Assembly: GCF_000005505.3 (NCBI RefSeq)
Contig: NC_016131.3
Location: forward strand, 46,299,355-46,363,354
Source: Brachypodium distachyon
Taxonomy: Eukaryota > Streptophyta > Magnoliopsida > Poales > Poaceae
Length of the DNA stretch: 64,000 nucleotides
Reading direction: 5' to 3'
Part shown: positions 33,605 through 45,266 of the stretch, piece after piece
Layout of the letters: each line of letters begins with the position of its first letter
Numbering within the stretch: position 1 is the first letter of the stretch
The notes under the pieces: model-generated
Seen by the model: the letters and a program-made list of their open reading frames with translations, nothing else
The model's database searches: none
What the model was told of the DNA's origin: nothing
Position numbers and translations under genes: made by a program

Positions 33605-34295
33605 ACTAGTGTAGCCGGGCAACCCCCGTGTGTAAACCACTAGTTACTATGAATAAAGATAAGTGTTGTTCCCTGAACTGTTAGTTGCCTTGTTTATTTG
33701 CATGTTCCTTCCACTTCTGTCTCCTGCTCTAGGTGCACAGAAGCCTCTTTCCATACTTGCTTGTGAGCAGGGGGCTGCGGGAGCCTCGAAAACGTAAACC
33801 CGTTGCCGGACCACTCCGGCACGGGGCATGCAGTTGCCGGGCTTCCCGCAACGTGCATCACGCAGTCGCTGCGTCTGGGAAATAAAAGTGCTCACATCCA
33901 AGTGTGGCATCGACCCTTCTATGCCCGGGGGCTGGGAGGCAGGAGAGGAGAGTTATCCATACTGCTTTGTGTTTTCGTGAATTTTTTGAAGAAAAATTGC
34001 AGCATCTCTGGGTTGGTAAGAATCTAATGTGCAAGGTAAAGGTGGAATTTTGCGCACTGTAATGCTCATGGACCGCCCACGGGCCGGGGCGTGTAGCGGC
34101 GCCTTGTGGTGTGGAGTGACCGCACCCCAAGGGACTCGCTGCACTTCGAGGCCCTTGACTCAGGAGGAAGCCGCCACATGTGCCACAGCAACTTGGCATG
34201 CGGAGTGGCGAAGACCGTATCGCACTTCAAGGGGCGGGATGCCACGGGTGCTGCGCTGGCCTGGCACGCGTGGTGGCAAGCCCCTCCCCCGCGCC

Positions 34296-34302
34296 TATAA
34301 AA
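34296..34302 (+). promoter_or_regulatory. Internal TATA box in the tail of element 1
   Basis: gcgcctataaaagg lies between pol and the tandem repeats; an ATG (34317) starting MERLRAEPGKRLRR follows. The same arrangement is kept in element 2 (TATA 43846-43852, ATG 43867). It is a candidate second promoter, on the strand opposite to the antisense gene. Confidence 0.5.
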
Positions 34303-34378
34303 GGGGTGTCCTGGCCATGGAACGACTCAGAGCGGAGCCAGGGAAAAGGCTGCGAAGGTGAGTGGAGCCGCAGAGGCG

Positions 34379-34800
34379 CGATGGTGGTGCATTCCATCAG
34401 CGCCCAGCGCTGACGGGTGCACTGCCATCACGTCCTTGTCGCATCCCTCCACCAAGCCCACTCCGAGGGGTGCCGCGGAGACACGGTGGTGGTGCATCCC
34501 ACCAGCGCTCGGCGCCGGCGGGTGCACTGCTGCCGTGTCCTTGCCACACCTATTCTAGTGAGTGGCTCCGGGGCGAGGGTTGCTGCGGAGAGACTGTGGT
34601 GGTGCATTCCATCAGCGCTCAGCGTTGACGGGTGCACCATTGCAGTGCCCCTGCCGCATCCCTCCAGAGGGCGCCTCCGCAAGGAGCGAGGGTTGCCGCA
34701 GAGACACTATGGTAGTGCATGCCATCAGTGCTCAGCGCTGACGGGTGCACTGCCGTAGTGTCCCTGCCGCACCCCTCCAAAGGGCGCCTCCAGAGGCGAG
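34379..34800. repeat. ~108-bp tandem repeats, element 1 tail
   Basis: Four units recognisable by gacgggtgcac near 34412, 34520, 34622 and 34734. Each also contains ggtggtgcatnccatcag and a 'tgccgcatccctcc' word. Similar blocks occur in elements 2 and 3. GC-rich; frames through the repeats are open in several registers. Confidence 0.8.
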
Positions 34801-35299
34801 GGTCGTCGCGAGGACGCTGTGATGGCGCCGGTGCCGGCGTTCGCCGTTTGCTCCGACCCACCACAGCGTCCCTGCTACGTCCCTCAGGTAGAATTTCCCC
34901 AAGCAGGGAGGGCTGCTGCGGGGACGCCGTGATGTCTTCGCCGCCCGCGTCTGCCGGTGGTGGCGAGGATGTCACGGCGTCCCTACTGCACCCCTCGGAA
35001 CGGGTTCCTCCGAAAGCAAGGCTCTTCCAAAGGCGAGGGTTGCTGCGGAGACGCGGCGGTAGCATCGTCGCCGGCGCTTGTAGGCGGCGGCGATCCTGCC
35101 GTGGCGTTCTAGCCGCATCCCTCAAATAGGCTCTCTCAAGGGCGGCGTCCCAAGCGCACACCTCCGTCAAGTGTACCGAGCACGAGACCAAACGAAAAGC
35201 TAAGTGCTTGAACCTGAACAATAGACTCTCTGAGAACTAAAGGTAACTGAACGCTTCCTTGCTAAGTCTGGCCCCGAAACCTGCGTGTGGCCGGGGTGT

Positions 35300-36913
35300 T
35301 AGAAGAACGCTTGCAGGGGAGTGCGCTCCCCGTGCGGCTTCCGGGTCTGTCCCGGGAGGTCATGGCTTGGAGTAGTTACCCCGCAAGCGAAGTGGCTCGC
35401 CATTGCCGCTTGACCCCAGGTCGGCACTGCGGGTCCGTCCGGAGTCCCTGGTCCGGTCAAGGGTGAGGTGTGTACCGTCGAAGGGGTCGCTGCGGTGCCG
35501 GGGGCCATCGCTGGTGTGACTGCCGCCGCGGTTCCGGCAGCTGCTGCTGAGGTAGCCGCCGCCGGGTCGCTAAGGGAGTGGTCCCCGCAGAGGTGCCGGC
35601 GGACGCCGCCGAGGCGGCCGCCATCGCGGAGCTGGAAGCCGCCGCAGGGGCGGATGCCACCGCCGCCACCGTGGAGGTGGCCTTGGCCGCAGCGTGCACC
35701 CTTGATCTGCGCACAATCAGGGGTGCGTCGTCGCTGTCCTCCTCCTCGTCGTCCACAGGGATGACCTCCTGGGCGGCGGCAACCCGACCCGCCTCGTCGG
35801 AGGAGGACGAGTCGTGGGGCTGGCTGGCCTCTGACTCGCTTCCGCTCTCCTCTCGCACCTGCTTCCCGCGGGGTGCGGGCGGAGGAGAGCACAGGGACTG
35901 AGTGGGGGTATCGTCCATCAGCCCCCACTCGTTGCAGGGTGGGAAGGAGCCGATGATGCTGCTCAAGCCGGGGACGCCGGCGTGGAGGGAGAAAACCCCC
36001 GGCGGCAACTTCGTGATGGGAACATCCTTGCCGGAGATCCCCCTCACCCACACCTGGAGTGACTCCTTATCCATGCCCTCCTCACGGAGGCGCGTCCTGT
36101 CTCTGGCCCCCATGTACGCCCACGAGGGGAGGGAACGCCGCTGAAGCGGCGCGGTGCGCCGGGTGATGTAGACCCGCGCCACGTCAAGATCAGAGAGCCC
36201 GGCTACCCGAAGGGCCTTGATCTTCTCCACGATGGGGAGGAGGTCGGCGTCGCGGTGGTACCGGTCCCGCCAGTCGGGGGCCTCCACCGGCAACTCGGTG
36301 GGCGGGAAGATGAACTCCTTGGCCTCATCCACTCGGACCCAGCACCAGTCCGAGCGCCACTCCTTCTCGATCTTCTTCTCCGACCGGACGATAAACTCTG
36401 ACTTCATCCGGTCGCGGGCACGGAACACCACCCCCGACGACATCGCTTTCTTGTTATCGATGCGGGGGTAGAAGTAGTGCCGGAACAATGCCACCGATGG
36501 CATCACTCTGACGAATCCCTCGCAGAGGAAGGAGAAGATGGCGAGGAGGTAGAGGGACATGGGGTGAAGCTGCGCCACCCGCAGCTGGTATGATTCATGA
36601 GCGCATGGAGGAACAAGGAGAACGGCGGCACCAACCGGGTGAGTATGAAGCGCACGAACACCCGGAAGTCGGTGGACTCGACATTGGCGCCGGCGGGGAA
36701 GATAAAGGTCCTCCCGTGCTCGTTGAAGTCCGAGGCGACGGTGTGCTGGAGCTTGCCCACCGCCTCGCCGTTGAAGCCGGGTCAGAAGAAGGCAAGCGTG
36801 GCCCGCATCTCTTGCTTCTTCAGCTCTTTCTCTCCTGCGGCCTTGGCGGCCGCCGCGCTCTTGCCCTTCGAGGGCTTCGCCTCCTTCCGTTTCCTGGTGG
36901 TGGGGGGCGCCAT
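35300..36913 (-). pseudogene. Antisense gene of element 1 (PF04195-like domain), truncated
   Basis: The ATG at 36913 (MAPPTTRKRKEAKPSKGKS..., very basic) is followed by a TGA at about 36782 within the conserved AFF.PGFNGEAV motif. The domain then continues: DFRVFVRFILTRLVPPFSLF, after which the frame changes and reads SYQLRVAQLHPMSLYLLAIF, VRVMPSVALFRHYFYPR, KKIEKEWRSDWCWV, TRRTAPLQRRSLPSWAYMGA and MDDTPTQSLCSPPP, then an acidic DDEEEDSDDAPLIVRRSR stretch. This is the plant 'putative gypsy-type transposon' domain, encoded opposite to gag-pol, as known for some grass Gypsy elements. The coiled-coil C-terminal half found in elements 2 and 3 is deleted. Role in the element unknown. Confidence 0.8.
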
Positions 36914-37302
36914 GGGGACCGAGGGTGGAAGCTAGCAAAGCACTTAGGCACAAGATGCGAAAAGCTGGAGGAAGAAAGCTCGAGGGCTAAGTGTTTCCCC
37001 CTCAGCGCAGCAGTAAAAGCCTTATAACACTCCGCCATTTGGTAACGGCCGGTTTCGCACCCTACGGGTGCGCAGGGATAATTGCTAATCAAAGGGATAA
37101 TGCGAACAGTGGCCTTAACTTCCCTGTTTAAGGGGGAGGTTACAGCGGAAATCTCGCACCCACTACTCCGCCCGTAGCAGCGGGGTCACTGGAAGACGAA
37201 GAGACGCGGGCCCGAGGCGAGTCGGGACCCACGCGTCGGTTGGGGCGTAGCCTGGCAACCGACCAGGTAAGGGTTTGCCCGGGAACAGGTGTTGCCGGTC
37301 CA

Positions 37303-37316
37303 CGCCCGGGGGCTAC
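37303..37316 (+). other. Polypurine tract of element 1
   Basis: gcccgggggctac immediately precedes the LTR start TGTCGG at 37317. Equivalent sequences precede the 3' LTRs at 49204 and 54848 (cgtccggggactac). Confidence 0.6.
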
Positions 37317-37433
37317 TGTCGGTGCCACCGCTGCACGACGCGTGGGTCGCATCGCTGGGTTCCCGGAAGGATCTGACCCCGGGTGGCAACGTGCAGGCTG
37401 CCCAGCAGGCTCCCAGCCCGGCAGGGCTATGGG
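37317..37433 (+). repeat. Truncated 3' LTR of element 1 (117 bp)
   Basis: Opens TGTCGGTGCCACCGCTGCAC and is colinear with the LTR start. At 37434 it is replaced by a fresh LTR start (TGTCGCACCAGTGG). The remainder of this LTR is not found to the right of element 2. Confidence 0.75.
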
Positions 37434-38315
37434 TGTCGCACCAGTGGCACCCGGGGTACCACCGTTGCACGACGCGTGGGCCGCACCACTGGGTTCCCGG
37501 GAGGACCTCATCCCGGGCGGCAGCTAATGGGCTGCCCGGCAAGCCACCAGCCCGGAAGGGCTAGCGGGGCTTCGGGGAATATTCCCGCCTGGCCGCCTCC
37601 CAGGAAGTCACTTGCCGGGAGGAGAGGTTCCCGGGCGCAGGCTCCCGTCGTGAGGGCGGGGCCGAGCAAGCAGAGCAACGGCGCCACATGGGCGCGCGTC
37701 AGGCACCCAGTGCGCAGTTCCTCCAGGGCGAGGAGTGAGGCGCACGACGCATCAAATGAGCCGACAGGAGGGGCCGTCTAGTCAGGTGAACAATGGCTGT
37801 CCAATCCTACTTGTAGGGCTCTAGACCCCTAGCAGCGGAGTTGGCGTTCATGCATGCCCACCAGCGCACCGAGGGGGAGTTGCCCTATCTCCCTGCTCGC
37901 CACTTGTAATTCATGCACCGTGGCACTTGTGGTATCCCCTTGGCTATAAAAGGAGGACCCCGCCAACGGTCAAAGGGTTCGATCAGCTCACAGTTAGCCT
38001 CTAGCATTAGTAGAGAATAGTAAGGAATACTTAGCCAAAGGGAGAGAGTACCCGGCAACCTGTAAACACTTGGTTTTGCGATAACATAAGCTCAGACAAG
38101 CAGGACGTAGGGTTTTACACCTCCGGGTGGCCCGAACCTGGGTAAAAACGTGTGTGCATGTGTTCCTAGCTTGCATGCATTCTGGGTGCACCTCTTCGCT
38201 GGTTACGTATGCCATCGGCCACGCCGGCGATCGCCGGAGCGATCCCGACGCCCCTGCCGAACCTAAAAGGGGGTGTGCCAGCACACCCCCGGTGTCAGAG
38301 CCCCGTGCAACGACA
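37434..38315 (+). repeat. 5' LTR of element 2 (882 bp)
   Basis: Starts TGTCGCACCAGTGGCACCCG and ends CAACGACA just before tctggcgtgccagg. Contains a TATA box at 37945. It differs visibly from the 3' LTR at 49204-49873, which lacks about 210 bp including the TATA region. Confidence 0.9.
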
Positions 38316-38419
38316 TCTGGCGTGCCAGGTAGGGGGCGCGTGAGGAGAGCTCGCCGGTGACCGCGGCAGTGTCTACATCGACGTCGGCCTCGTCTTCTTC
38401 ACCGACAGAGCCGGTCAGC

Positions 38420-40090
38420 ATGCCCCCCAAGCGGGTTGGTGACCCACGGATTGACCCACGTGAGGCCCCAGCGGCACACACGCGGTCGCATGACGCGCAA
38501 CCTGCGTCGCGGGCTCAGGAAAACCCTGAACCCTCGTGAGTGCGGCAGTCGCAGCTGCCTCCTCCCCCTCCTCGGCCATCGGCAGACAACCGGCTGAGGG
38601 GGCCAGTGGCCCCTAGCGCCGGGGCCAGCCACGCGAGCGGGCATGGTACTGCTCACACCGCCCAGCGAGTCGAATCGCGGGTCGAGGACGCGCAGCGTCA
38701 GGGTCGCCGCGAGCATACCGCGTCGCGAGCGACGCCGGCGGGCTTGCACCCCGCGCACCTGAGTACGTCTGGGGATAAGGCGGAGGGCAGCCTCCCGCGC
38801 GAACCCCGGCGGAGACCATCATCGCCGCGCGCGTCATGGTGCGGTACGAACCGCAGAAGGGCACACCAGCACACGAAGCGTGCGGCGAAGACTTGGACGC
38901 GTTCCTCGCGCTCGCCGCCCAACAGCCGCAGGGCGACGGTGTCCCGGCAGGCTTCGGCTGCGGGCGGACCCCGGAGCGCGGAGACACGCCCCGCGCCTCA
39001 CAACAAGGGGAAAACCCTCCCCCGCGGGGAGGCCAGGGAGACGGGGACCCGGAGGGGTCCTCGGACTCGTCACCCACTGTCACGTGGGGTGACGCGCGCG
39101 GCATCTTGAATGCCCGTCAGCAGGAAGATCTACGCCCGCGCCTGGAGCGCCGGCGTCGGCGCGAGGTAGAGCGTCAGCGCCCGCAGTAGCAAGAGGATGC
39201 TCCTATGGGCCTCCAGGACGGCGGCACCGCGTTCACACGCGACTTGCGGCGGGTGACATGGCTCCGCAAGTTCCGAGCGCCCGCGCTCGGTACGTACGAT
39301 GGGACCGTAAATCCCAAAGATTTCCTCCTGACCTACACGTTGGGGATGCATGCCATCGGCGCGATGAAAGGTCAAAGCCAACTGGTTCCCGATGGTCCTT
39401 AAAGGATCAACGAGAACCTGGCTTCTCAACCTGCCCGCCGGGTCCATCGCCACTTGGGCGGACCTGTGCGAGCAGTTTGTGAGCGCGTTCCAGGGAGACT
39501 ATAAGCGCCCGGGAACCATGGCGGAGCTGCACACTATTGTGCAGAATCCGGGTGAGACGTTGCGGAGCTTCGTCAACCGTTTCTCCAAACTCTCCTACTC
39601 CATCCCAGAGGCGTAGGCAGCCTCCATCATCAACACCTTCGCCATCAACGTCCGTGACCCCAAGATGCGCGAGAAGCTGAGCACGCATCGGATCCGGAGG
39701 ACACAGAACTTGTACGCCCTGGCGCACAAGTGCGCCATGGCTGAGGAAGGGCGCTTAGCACCCGAACTCGCAGCTAAGGCCGCCGCGAGCCCAGGAGAGG
39801 GTTCGCAGAAGAAGGATTCCCGCAAGCGCAGTGGGAAGCAAGTCCTCGCTGCGGAGTCGGGGTCTCCTGCTGCGAGGCCTGCCAAGAAGGCCTCGCCCGG
39901 TGGTGGGTCTGGCAGCAAGCAGGGCGACGCGCCCCGCTGCCCCATCCATGCCAACTCCACCCACGACGCGCAGGACTACCGCATCCTGCAGGGTATCAAG
40001 CAGCGGCGCGAGCAGCGCCACGAGGAACGCTGAGCAGCCGGCGCCTGCTTCAATTGTGGCGACATCGGGCATCTCTCCCAAGATTGCCCA
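38420..40090 (+). pseudogene. gag of element 2
   Basis: Starts MPPKRVGDPRIDPREAP at 38420. It carries stops at about 38537 and 39187, a frameshift near 39365 (GMHAIGAM...) and a stop at 39614-39616 inside the LSYSIPEA motif. The core motifs (GTYDGTVNPKDFLLTYTLGM, KGSTRTWLLNLPAGS, SFVNRFSKLSYSIPEA) and the post-stop zinc knuckle CFNCGDIGHLSQDC (about 40049-40090) are all recognisable. Confidence 0.85.
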
Positions 40091-40402
40091 AACGACCCTA
40101 GAGTGGGGTCGAGACCTACCGGCGGCGGAGTCGGCAGGGACGCACCCTAGGGGAGACGTGGCCAGGCCCGCGCGGGCAGGGAGCGCCCTCCCTGGGGACG
40201 CCACAGGGCTCGCGCTAAGGAACAACACGAGTCCGATTGCACTGGCGGCGACGAGCCAGGCTTCCAGGAGCCTCGCGGCGTTGCCTTCATTCATAGGGGA
40301 GCCTATGCTCTCCCATCCCATGCCGCGGTGAAACGTCTCACCCGCGACGTGTGCGCGCTGTTGCCAAACGCGGAGCCGCAGTAGCCGCTGAAGTGGTCGC
40401 AT

Positions 40403-43058
40403 GTGCCGATCACCTTCAGCGCTGACGATCACCCAGCGCGGCAGCTGGGTTCAGAGGTAATACCCTTCGTCGTCTCACCGATCATTAGCAACATGACGGT
40501 GACCAAGATACTGGTGGACAATGGAGCGGGACTCAACGTCCTGTCCGCCAGGCTGGTTGAGAAGCTCCAATTGCCGGTAGAGCAGCTGAAGCCCACCGAC
40601 CCGTTCCGGGGGGTGAACCCCGGAATCGTGCGCCCCCTGGGACGCATCACGCTGCCGGTGACCTTCGGGTCCCGGGAAGCATTCAGGACCGAACACATAG
40701 TGTTCGACGTGGCGCACACCCCGTTGCCATACAACGGGATCCTTGGTCGGCCGGTGCTGATCAAGTTCATGGCGGCTACGCATTGCGCCTACGGCGTAAT
40801 GAAGATGCCGTCCGTGTACGGCATCCTCTCCATCAGGTGCGACCCCAAGGACGCAGCCTGGTGCGTCGGCGAGGTCGTCAGGGCCGCTGCCGCAGCCGAC
40901 GCCGGCGACAAAGACGTTGCCGGAGACGAAGGCTCGCCGAGCGACAGCCCGGCAACGAAGAAGGCCCGTGCTGCCCCGCAAGAGCTTGCCGGGGGAAGCG
41001 TTGGCTCGAGCTCGTGCCCCGGCAAGGGACAAAAGCTCCGGGAGGAGGCCGCCAAGGTGAATAAGCTGCCCCTCCAAGCCAGCAACAAGGAACGCACCGT
41101 CACCGTCGGTGCGAACCTCGCTGCCGAATAGGAAAGCGCCCTCATCACTTTCCTCCGGGAGAATGCCGACGTGTTCTCTTGGGAGCCGTCGGATCTTCCC
41201 GGAGTCCCCAGGGAGGTGATTGAGCATCGACTCGTGATGCGCCCGGATGCTCGCCCCGTCAAGCAGAAGATCCGCCGGCAAGCGCAGGAGCGGAAGGATT
41301 TCATCAAGCAAGAAGTGGACAAGCTCAAGGCTGCCGGGGCTACCAGGGAAGTTCTGTAACCTACTTGGTTAGCTAACCCTGTAGTAGTGCCCAAGGCGGG
41401 AAACAAGCTTCGCATGTGCGTAGATTTCACAGATCTTAACCGTGCATGTCCCAAGGATCCTTTCCCTGTATCCCGGGTTGATCAAATAGTTGATTCCACT
41501 GCTGGTTGCGATCTGCCGAGCTTTTTGGATGCTTTTTCCGGCTACCATCAAATCAAGATGGCAGTCGAAGACGAGGAGAAAACGGCGTTCATCACCCTGG
41601 TTGGCTGCTACTGTTATACGTGCATGCCTTTCGGTTGAAGAACGCGTTCTCAACATTTCAGCGCGCGTTGTGTGAATGTTTGAGCCCTAGCTAGGCTGGA
41701 ACGTGGAGGCCTACATGGACGACATCGTCATCAAATCAAAGCGCGGGGACTCGCTGATTGATGACCTGCGGGAAACGTTCGATAACCTCCGCAGAATCAA
41801 ACTCAAGCCGAACCCTGAGAAGTGCACCTTCGGTGGGGACTCGGGCCAGCTTCTGGGTTTCTTCGTTTCACACAGGGGGTTACAGGCCAACCCGAGCAAG
41901 ATAGAAGCGATCGAGAAGATGAAGGCTCCCCGCAAGGTGAAGGATGTCCAGCGCCTCAACGGTTGCGTTGCCGCGCTGGGCCGCTTCATCTCACAGCTCG
42001 GCGAACACGCCCTGCCTTTCTTCAACGTGATGAAGAAGAAGGGTCTGGTGGACTGGATCCCCGAGGCCGAGGCGGCGTTCCAAGATCTCAAGCCGTACCT
42101 GAAATCGCCGCCCGTCCTCGTCGCTCCAAGGCGGGCGAGCCGCTGCTACTCTACCTAGCGGCGACTGAAAGGGGGTCAGCTCGGTGCTGGTTGCTGAAAG
42201 GGGGGAAGATGTTCCGGGGACCGAGATTGCGGGGCAGGGGGCTGAATGGCCCTCGGCAACCGCCTCGGAACCGGGGACCACCGCCGAGCCGGCAACTTCA
42301 GCACCGTGCAAGTGGCTCGTGCAGCACCCAATGTACTTCGTCAGCACGGTGCTGCGCGACGCCCGTACGAGGTACCCGCAAGTACAGAAGCTCCTCTTGG
42401 GGATTCTCCTTGTGTCCCGCAAGCTGCACCACTACTTCCAGGCGCACCGCGTCACGGTGGTGTCGGGATTCTGCCTCAAGCGGGCTCTCACCAACCGCGA
42501 AGCCACTGGGAGGGTCTAGTTCGATCTGCACTTCACCAAGTCCAAGAGCATCAAAAGCGCGGCCCTGGCGTACTTTGTCGCAGAATGGACGTCGACGAGC
42601 TTAGAAGAGGAGGAGCCGGAGACCAGCCTGCCCGGCAAGCTGGACGAAGGCCACTGGGTCCTCTACTTCGACGGCGCGTTCAGTCTCCAAGGAGCTGGCG
42701 CCGGGGTCGTCATCGAGTCACCAACGGGGGACCAGCTAAGGTTCGCGAGCAAAGGGTCGACGATCTGAACTTCATGGAAAAGCTTCGATGCCGGGCTGCT
42801 GTGCGAGCCGCGTGCTACCAGCAGGGACTCCGTCGTTATCACGACAGGCGAGTCCGTCCCCGGGGGCTCGAGAACGGAGACCTTGTCCTGCGCCAAAATA
42901 CAAGGAACGAAGGCCGGGAACAAGTTGACTCCGAAATGGGAGGGGCCCTTCCGGGTAGTGCAGGTAACCAGACCGGGGATTGTCCGGCTGGAAACCGAAG
43001 ATGGCTTGCCGGTGCAAAATAGTTGGAATATAAAGCACTTGCGCAAGTTCTACCTGTG
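40403..43058 (+). pseudogene. pol of element 2, integrase mostly deleted
   Basis: The protease part is open from 40403 to 41131 (ILVDNGAGLNVLSARL; undamaged AHTPLPYNGILGRP). RT continues with stops near 41357 and 41638 but keeps the CVDFTDLNRACPKDP stretch lost in element 1, LDAFSGYHQIK, and AYMDD (about 41710-41724). The second RNase H starts normally (LYFDGAFSLQGAGAG, 42664-42705). Near 42747 the sequence jumps to the integrase C terminus (RVDDLNFMEKLRCRA...RPRGLENGDLVL), removing the RNase H remainder and the whole integrase zinc and DDE core. Without integrase it could move only with help. Confidence 0.9.
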
Positions 43059-43845
43059 AAGCGGCAGAGCCCGACCCTCAGGTGATGCCGCCGATGCATA
43101 CCTCTCGAACTAGTGTAGCCGGGCAACCCCGGTGTGTAAACCACTGGTTATTGTGAATAAAGATAAGTGTTTCTTTCCTGAATTTTTAGATTGCCTCGTT
43201 TATTTGCGTGTTCCTCCTTCTTCTGTCTCCTGCTTTGGGTGCACGGAAGTGTCTTTCCATACTTGGTTGTGAGCAGGGGGCTGCTGGAGCCTCGAAAACA
43301 CGAACCCGTTGCCGGATCGCTCCGGCACGGGACATGCGGTTGCCGGGCCTCCCGCAACGTGCATCACGGGACATGCGGTTGCCGGGCCTCCCGCAAGGTG
43401 CATCACGCGACATGCGGTTGCCGGGCCTCCCGCAACGTGCATCATCGGGCGTGTAGTTGCCGGGCTCCCCGCAACGTGTACCACGCAGTTGCTGCGTCTG
43501 GGAAATAAAGTGCTCACATCCAAGTTTGGCATCGACCCTTCCATGCCCGGGGACTGGGAGGCAGGAGATTACCCGTGTTGCTTTTTGTTTATCGTGGATT
43601 TCGAAAAATTTGCAGCACCACTGGCCTGGTAAGAATCTAATCTGCAGAGAAAAGTGGAATCTTGCGCACTGTAATACCCGTGGTGCGGAGCGACCGCACC
43701 ACGAGGGACTCGCCGCACACCGAGGCTCTTGACCATGGAGGGGGCCGCCACGTGTGCCACAGCAACTTGGCATGCGGAGTGGCGAAGATTGTACCGCACT
43801 TCAAGGGGAGGGTTCTACGAGTGTGGCAAGCCCTTCCCCCGCGCC

Positions 43846-44330
43846 TATAAAAGGTGCACCCCAGCCATGGAACGGCTCAGAGCCAAGCCAAGGAAGAGGC
43901 TGTTAAGGCGGGCGGTGCCGTGGAGGCGCGATGGTGGTGCATTCCATCAGCGCTCAGCACCGACGGGTGCACTGCCATCGCGCCCTTGCCACATCACCCC
44001 ACCGAGCCCACTCCGAGGGGCGTCGCAGAGACACGGTGGTAGTGCATGCCATCCGCGCTCCGCACCGACGGGTGCACTGCCGCTGTGCCCTTGCCACGTC
44101 TCCTCTAGCGAGTGGCTCCGGGGCGAGGGCTGCCGCGGAGGCACTAGGGTGGTGCATTCCATCGGCGCACGGCGCCGACGGGTGCACTACTGCAGTGCCC
44201 CTGCCGCATCCCTCCAGAGGGTATTTCCGCAAGGAGTGAGGGTTGCTGCGGAGACACTATGGCGGTGCCTGCCATCCGCGCTCAGCATCGACGGGTGCAC
44301 TGCCATATTGTCCCTGCCGCACCCCTCCAG
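43846..44330 (+). repeat. Tail of element 2: internal TATA and ~108-bp tandem repeats
   Basis: TATAAAA at 43846-43852 with an ATG at 43867 (MERLRAKPRKRLLR), then repeat units marked by gacgggtgcac near 43965, 44071, 44178 and 44293. One plus-strand frame stays open from 43729 to 44799 (356 codons) across the repeats. Its composition (Arg, Pro, Ser, His) suggests this comes from GC-richness and repeat periodicity rather than a real protein. Confidence 0.6.
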
Positions 44331-45266
44331 GGCGCGCCTCCAGATGCGAGGGTCGCCGCGAGGACGCTGTGATGGCGCCGGTGCGGCGTTCGCCGTTCAC
44401 TCCGGCCCACCACAGCGTCCCTGCTCCGTCCCTCAAGCATCTTTGTCCCCAAGCAGCGAGGGCTGCTACGGGGACGCCGTGGCGTCCTCACCACCCGCAT
44501 TTGCTGATGGCGGCGAGGAAGCCACGACGTCCCCGCCGCACCCCTCGGGACAGGTTCCCTCGGAAGCAAGGGATTCTTTTCAAAGGCGAGGGCTGTTGTG
44601 GAGGCGCGGTGGGAGCATCATCGACGGCGCTTGTCGCCGGCGGCGATCCTACCACGGCGTCTCCACTGCATCCCTCCAGCGGACTCTCTCAAGGGAAACG
44701 TGCCAGGCGCACATCTCCAGCAAACGTTCCGAGCACGAGACTGAACGAAAAACTAAGTGCTTGAACCTAGACGGTAAACTTTTTAAGAACCGGACATAAC
44801 TGAACACTGCCTCGCCAAGGGTGCCCCCGAAACCTGCGTGTGGCCAGGGTGTTGGCAGGACGCTTGCGGGGGGAGTGCGCTCCTCGTGCAGCTTCCGGGT
44901 CCGTCCCGGGAGAGCAAGGCTTGGAGTAGTTACCCCGCAAGTGGAGTGACTTGCCGCTACTGCTTGACCCCAGGTCGGCACTACGGGTCCGTCCTGGGTC
45001 CCTGGTCTAGTCAAGAGTGAGGCGCACGAGTCCCCGGCAACACAAGACACAGCACACAAAGGCTAAGGGATCCACCCTGCGAGGCAGCCCCGGGAACAAG
45101 GAGCAAGCACTAAGAAGAATTGAAAGCTCGATTAATTAAGCAGCGAATGATTACACGGACTAATAAAGATGTAATTGTTCAAACAGCGCCAGACGCCACA
45201 CTTGCAGGGCAAAAGCAAAGGAAGATAAACAGGAAAGTAGCGGGAACTAGCAGGAGTCGGCGGCAA

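Larger units (their letters stand above)
26623..37433 (+). mobile_element. Ty3/Gypsy LTR retrotransposon, element 1 (3' LTR truncated)
   Basis: Order: 5' LTR (26623-27506), primer-binding site, gag, protease, reverse transcriptase, RNase H, integrase (27.6-33.6 kb), tandem-repeat tail (34.3-34.8 kb), antisense gene (36913-35300), polypurine tract (about 37303-37316), and the first 117 bp of a 3' LTR (37317-37433), where it meets element 2's 5' LTR. Gene order with RT before integrase identifies Ty3/Gypsy. In-frame stops in gag and pol, frameshifts and a small RT deletion make it non-autonomous. Compared with elements 2 and 3, about 2-3 kb of the antisense gene's downstream half is missing (near 35.2-35.4 kb). 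Confidence 0.9.

Noticed and set aside
35468..36144. Plus-strand frames opposite the antisense gene of element 1
   Set aside because: Shadows of the antisense coding sequence; Ala/Pro-rich and without homology.
43729..44799. 356-codon plus-strand frame through the tail repeats of element 2
   Set aside because: Repeats of ~108 bp (a multiple of three) and high GC keep a frame open by chance; elements 1 and 3 do not preserve it.
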